From Uranotaenia lowii (Eukaryota > Arthropoda > Insecta > Diptera > Culicidae): a stretch of 64,000 nucleotides of DNA. Of the stretch, positions 61,201-64,000 are shown in pieces. A program made the translations under genes and the position numbers. The notes below the pieces were generated by a model, which saw nothing but the letters and a program-made list of their open reading frames with translations, was not told where the DNA came from and did not search any database. Within the stretch, counting starts at the first letter, position 1. Each line of letters begins with the position of its first letter. Location: contig NC_073692.1 in the NCBI RefSeq assembly GCF_029784155.1, forward strand, positions 425,921,324-425,985,323. The letters are read 5' to 3'.

Positions 61201-64000
61201 CATTTTTGTCATTTTTGTCATTTTTGTCATTTTTGTCATTTTTGTCATTTTTGTCATTTTTGTCATTTTTGTCATTTTTGTCATTTTTGTCATTTTTGTC
61301 ATTTTTGTCATTTTTGTCATTTTTGTCATTTTTGTCATTTTTGTCATTTTTGTCATTTTTGTCATTTTTGTCATTTTTGTCATTTTTGTCATTTTTGTCA
61401 TTTTTGTCATTTTTGTCATTTTTGTCATTTTTGTCATTTTTGTCATTTTTGTCATTTTTGTCATTTTTGTCATTTTTGTCATTTTTGTCATTTTTGTCAT
61501 TTTTGTCATTTTTGTCATTTTTGTCATTTTTGTCATTTTTGTCATTTTTGTCATTTTTGTCATTTTTGTCATTTTTGTCATTTTTGTCATTTTTGTCATT
61601 TTTGTCATTTTTGTCATTTTTGTCATTTTTGTCATTTTTGTCATTTTTGTCATTTTTGTCATTTTTGTCATTTTTGTCATTTTTGTCATTTTTGTCATTT
61701 TTGTCATTTTTGTCATTTTTGTCATTTTTGTCATTTTTGTCATTTTTGTCATTTTTGTCATTTTTGTCATTTTTGTCATTTTTGTCATTTTTGTCATTTT
61801 TGTCATTTTTGTCATTTTTGTCATTTTTGTCATTTTTGTCATTTTTGTCATTTTTGTCATTTTTGTCATTTTTGTCATTTTTGTCATTTTTGTCATTTTT
61901 GTCATTTTTGTCATTTTTGTCATTTTTGTCATTTTTGTCATTTTTGTCATTTTTGTCATTTTTGTCATTTTTGTCATTTTTGTCATTTTTGTCATTTTTG
62001 TCATTTTTGTCATTTTTGTCATTTTTGTCATTTTTGTCATTTTTGTCATTTTTGTCATTTTTGTCATTTTTGTCATTTTTGTCATTTTTGTCATTTTTGT
62101 CATTTTTGTCATTTTTGTCATTTTTGTCATTTTTGTCATTTTTGTCATTTTTGTCATTTTTGTCATTTTTGTCATTTTTGTCATTTTTGTCATTTTTGTC
62201 ATTTTTGTCATTTTTGTCATTTTTGTCATTTTTGTCATTTTTGTCATTTTTGTCATTTTTGTCATTTTTGTCATTTTTGTCATTTTTGTCATTTTTGTCA
62301 TTTTTGTCATTTTTGTCATTTTTGTCATTTTTGTCATTTTTGTCATTTTTGTCATTTTTGTCATTTTTGTCATTTTTGTCATTTTTGTCATTTTTGTCAT
62401 TTTTGTCATTTTTGTCATTTTTGTCATTTTTGTCATTTTTGTCATTTTTGTCATTTTTGTCATTTTTGTCATTTTTGTCATTTTTGTCATTTTTGTCATT
62501 TTTGTCATTTTTGTCATTTTTGTCATTTTTGTCATTTTTGTCATTTTTGTCATTTTTGTCATTTTTGTCATTTTTGTCATTTTTGTCATTTTTGTCATTT
62601 TTGTCATTTTTGTCATTTTTGTCATTTTTGTCATTTTTGTCATTTTTGTCATTTTTGTCATTTTTGTCATTTTTGTCATTTTTGTCATTTTTGTCATTTT
62701 TGTCATTTTTGTCATTTTTGTCATTTTTGTCATTTTTGTCATTTTTGTCATTTTTGTCATTTTTGTCATTTTTGTCATTTTTGTCATTTTTGTCATTTTT
62801 GTCATTTTTGTCATTTTTGTCATTTTTGTCATTTTTGTCATTTTTGTCATTTTTGTCATTTTTGTCATTTTTGTCATTTTTGTCATTTTTGTCATTTTTG
62901 TCATTTTTGTCATTTTTGTCATTTTTGTCATTTTTGTCATTTTTGTCATTTTTGTCATTTTTGTCATTTTTGTCATTTTTGTCATTTTTGTCATTTTTGT
63001 CATTTTTGTCATTTTTGTCATTTTTGTCATTTTTGTCATTTTTGTCATTTTTGTCATTTTTGTCATTTTTGTCATTTTTGTCATTTTTGTCATTTTTGTC
63101 ATTTTTGTCATTTTTGTCATTTTTGTCATTTTTGTCATTTTTGTCATTTTTGTCATTTTTGTCATTTTTGTCATTTTTGTCATTTTTGTCATTTTTGTCA
63201 TTTTTGTCATTTTTGTCATTTTTGTCATTTTTGTCATTTTTGTCATTTTTGTCATTTTTGTCATTTTTGTCATTTTTGTCATTTTTGTCATTTTTGTCAT
63301 TTTTGTCATTTTTGTCATTTTTGTCATTTTTGTCATTTTTGTCATTTTTGTCATTTTTGTCATTTTTGTCATTTTTGTCATTTTTGTCATTTTTGTCATT
63401 TTTGTCATTTTTGTCATTTTTGTCATTTTTGTCATTTTTGTCATTTTTGTCATTTTTGTCATTTTTGTCATTTTTGTCATTTTTGTCATTTTTGTCATTT
63501 TTGTCATTTTTGTCATTTTTGTCATTTTTGTCATTTTTGTCATTTTTGTCATTTTTGTCATTTTTGTCATTTTTGTCATTTTTGTCATTTTTGTCATTTT
63601 TGTCATTTTTGTCATTTTTGTCATTTTTGTCATTTTTGTCATTTTTGTCATTTTTGTCATTTTTGTCATTTTTGTCATTTTTGTTATTTTGGTCATTTTT
63701 GTCATTTTTGTCATTTTTGTCATTTTTGTCATTTTTGTCATTTTTGTCATTTTTGTCATTTTTGTCATTTTTGTCATTTTTGTCATTTTTGTCATTTTTG
63801 TCATTTTTGTCATTTTTGTCATTTTTGTCATTTTTGTCATTTTTGTCATTTTTGTCATTTTTGTCATTTTTGTCATTTTTGTCATTTTTGTCATTTTTGT
63901 CATTTTTGTCATTTTTGTCATTTTTGTCATTTTTGTCATTTTTGTCATTTTTGTCATTTTTGTTATTTTTGTCATTTTTGTCATTTTTGTCATTTTTGTC
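55248..64000. repeat. Satellite B2: tandem (TTTTTGTCA)n, runs off window
   Basis: At least 8.75 kb (about 970 copies) of the same 9-mer and orientation as B1. The left edge (55248-55600) is mainly TTTTTGTAA, then a mixed zone (55600-55860), then TTTTTGTCA with a few variants: GTCGCTTTT near 56112, TTGGTCA near 56247 and 56265, GTCACTTTT near 56374, and a 4-base interruption near 56684. From about 56693 to 63680 I see no variant unit in about 776 copies. Variants return at 63683-63692 and 63962. The right end is outside the window. Five of six reading frames are open (Met-Thr-Lys, Asn-Asp-Lys and others), without meaning as genes. Confidence 0.97.

Noticed and set aside
55597..63993. 2798-codon Met-Thr-Lys frame, and similar frames in 26026-29875
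   Set aside because: Same cause: translation of (TTTTTGTCA)n. No start context, promoter or non-repeat domain.
26056..64000. Telomeric repeat
   Set aside because: The 9-mers TTTTTGTCA and TTTTGACAA do not resemble insect TTAGG or other known telomere units, and the arrays are interstitial in this window.

Overview
The window looks like repeat-rich euchromatin or pericentromeric DNA from a mosquito (Culicidae). I infer this from AT-rich non-coding DNA, a Tc1/mariner element with the D37E spacing first described in mosquitoes, RTE-like and jockey-like LINE remnants, many small inverted-repeat elements, and one secreted galactose-type C-type lectin gene of the kind that is expanded in mosquitoes. 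No species is claimed. Two runs of exactly 500 N (14087-14586 and 36052-36551) look like scaffolding gaps of arbitrary size, so order across them is provisional.

Layout. 1-8020: AT-rich DNA with a retroposon-like insertion bounded by a perfect 25-bp direct repeat, a 35-bp-arm hairpin, an (AT)n tract, and a dead ITmD37E mariner that carries a nested, antisense, 5'-truncated RTE-like LINE. 8021-14086: satellite A, a tandem array of the 9-mer TTTTGACAA. 14587-26055: AT-rich DNA with a 2-kb terminal-inverted-repeat element, a tRNA-headed SINE-like copy and an antisense RT fragment. 26056-29715: satellite B1, the 9-mer TTTTTGTCA with a higher-order repeat of about 1.68 kb. 29716-45965: mostly old dispersed repeats, MITE-like elements (one with a perfect 8-bp target duplication) and a perfect 24-bp-arm hairpin. 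45966-50790: a jockey-like RT remnant followed by a nearly full-length but broken RTE-like LINE, itself interrupted by an (AC)28 tract and an insertion of about 860 bp. 50791-55247: the single convincing host gene (C-type lectin, minus strand, 51875-52369) and a long foldback repeat. 55248-64000: satellite B2, the same 9-mer as B1, running off the end of the window.

The only convincing intact host gene is the lectin, with a TATA box, an initiator-like site and a possible polyadenylation signal. Every other long open reading frame is either a decayed transposon protein or a by-product of 9-bp repeats, whose period is a multiple of three. There is no operon or pathway here. The most interesting material is the satellite system: three arrays of two related 9-mers sharing a TTGTCA core, with shared edge variants in B1 and B2, a higher-order period in B1, and about 7 kb without a visible variant in B2.
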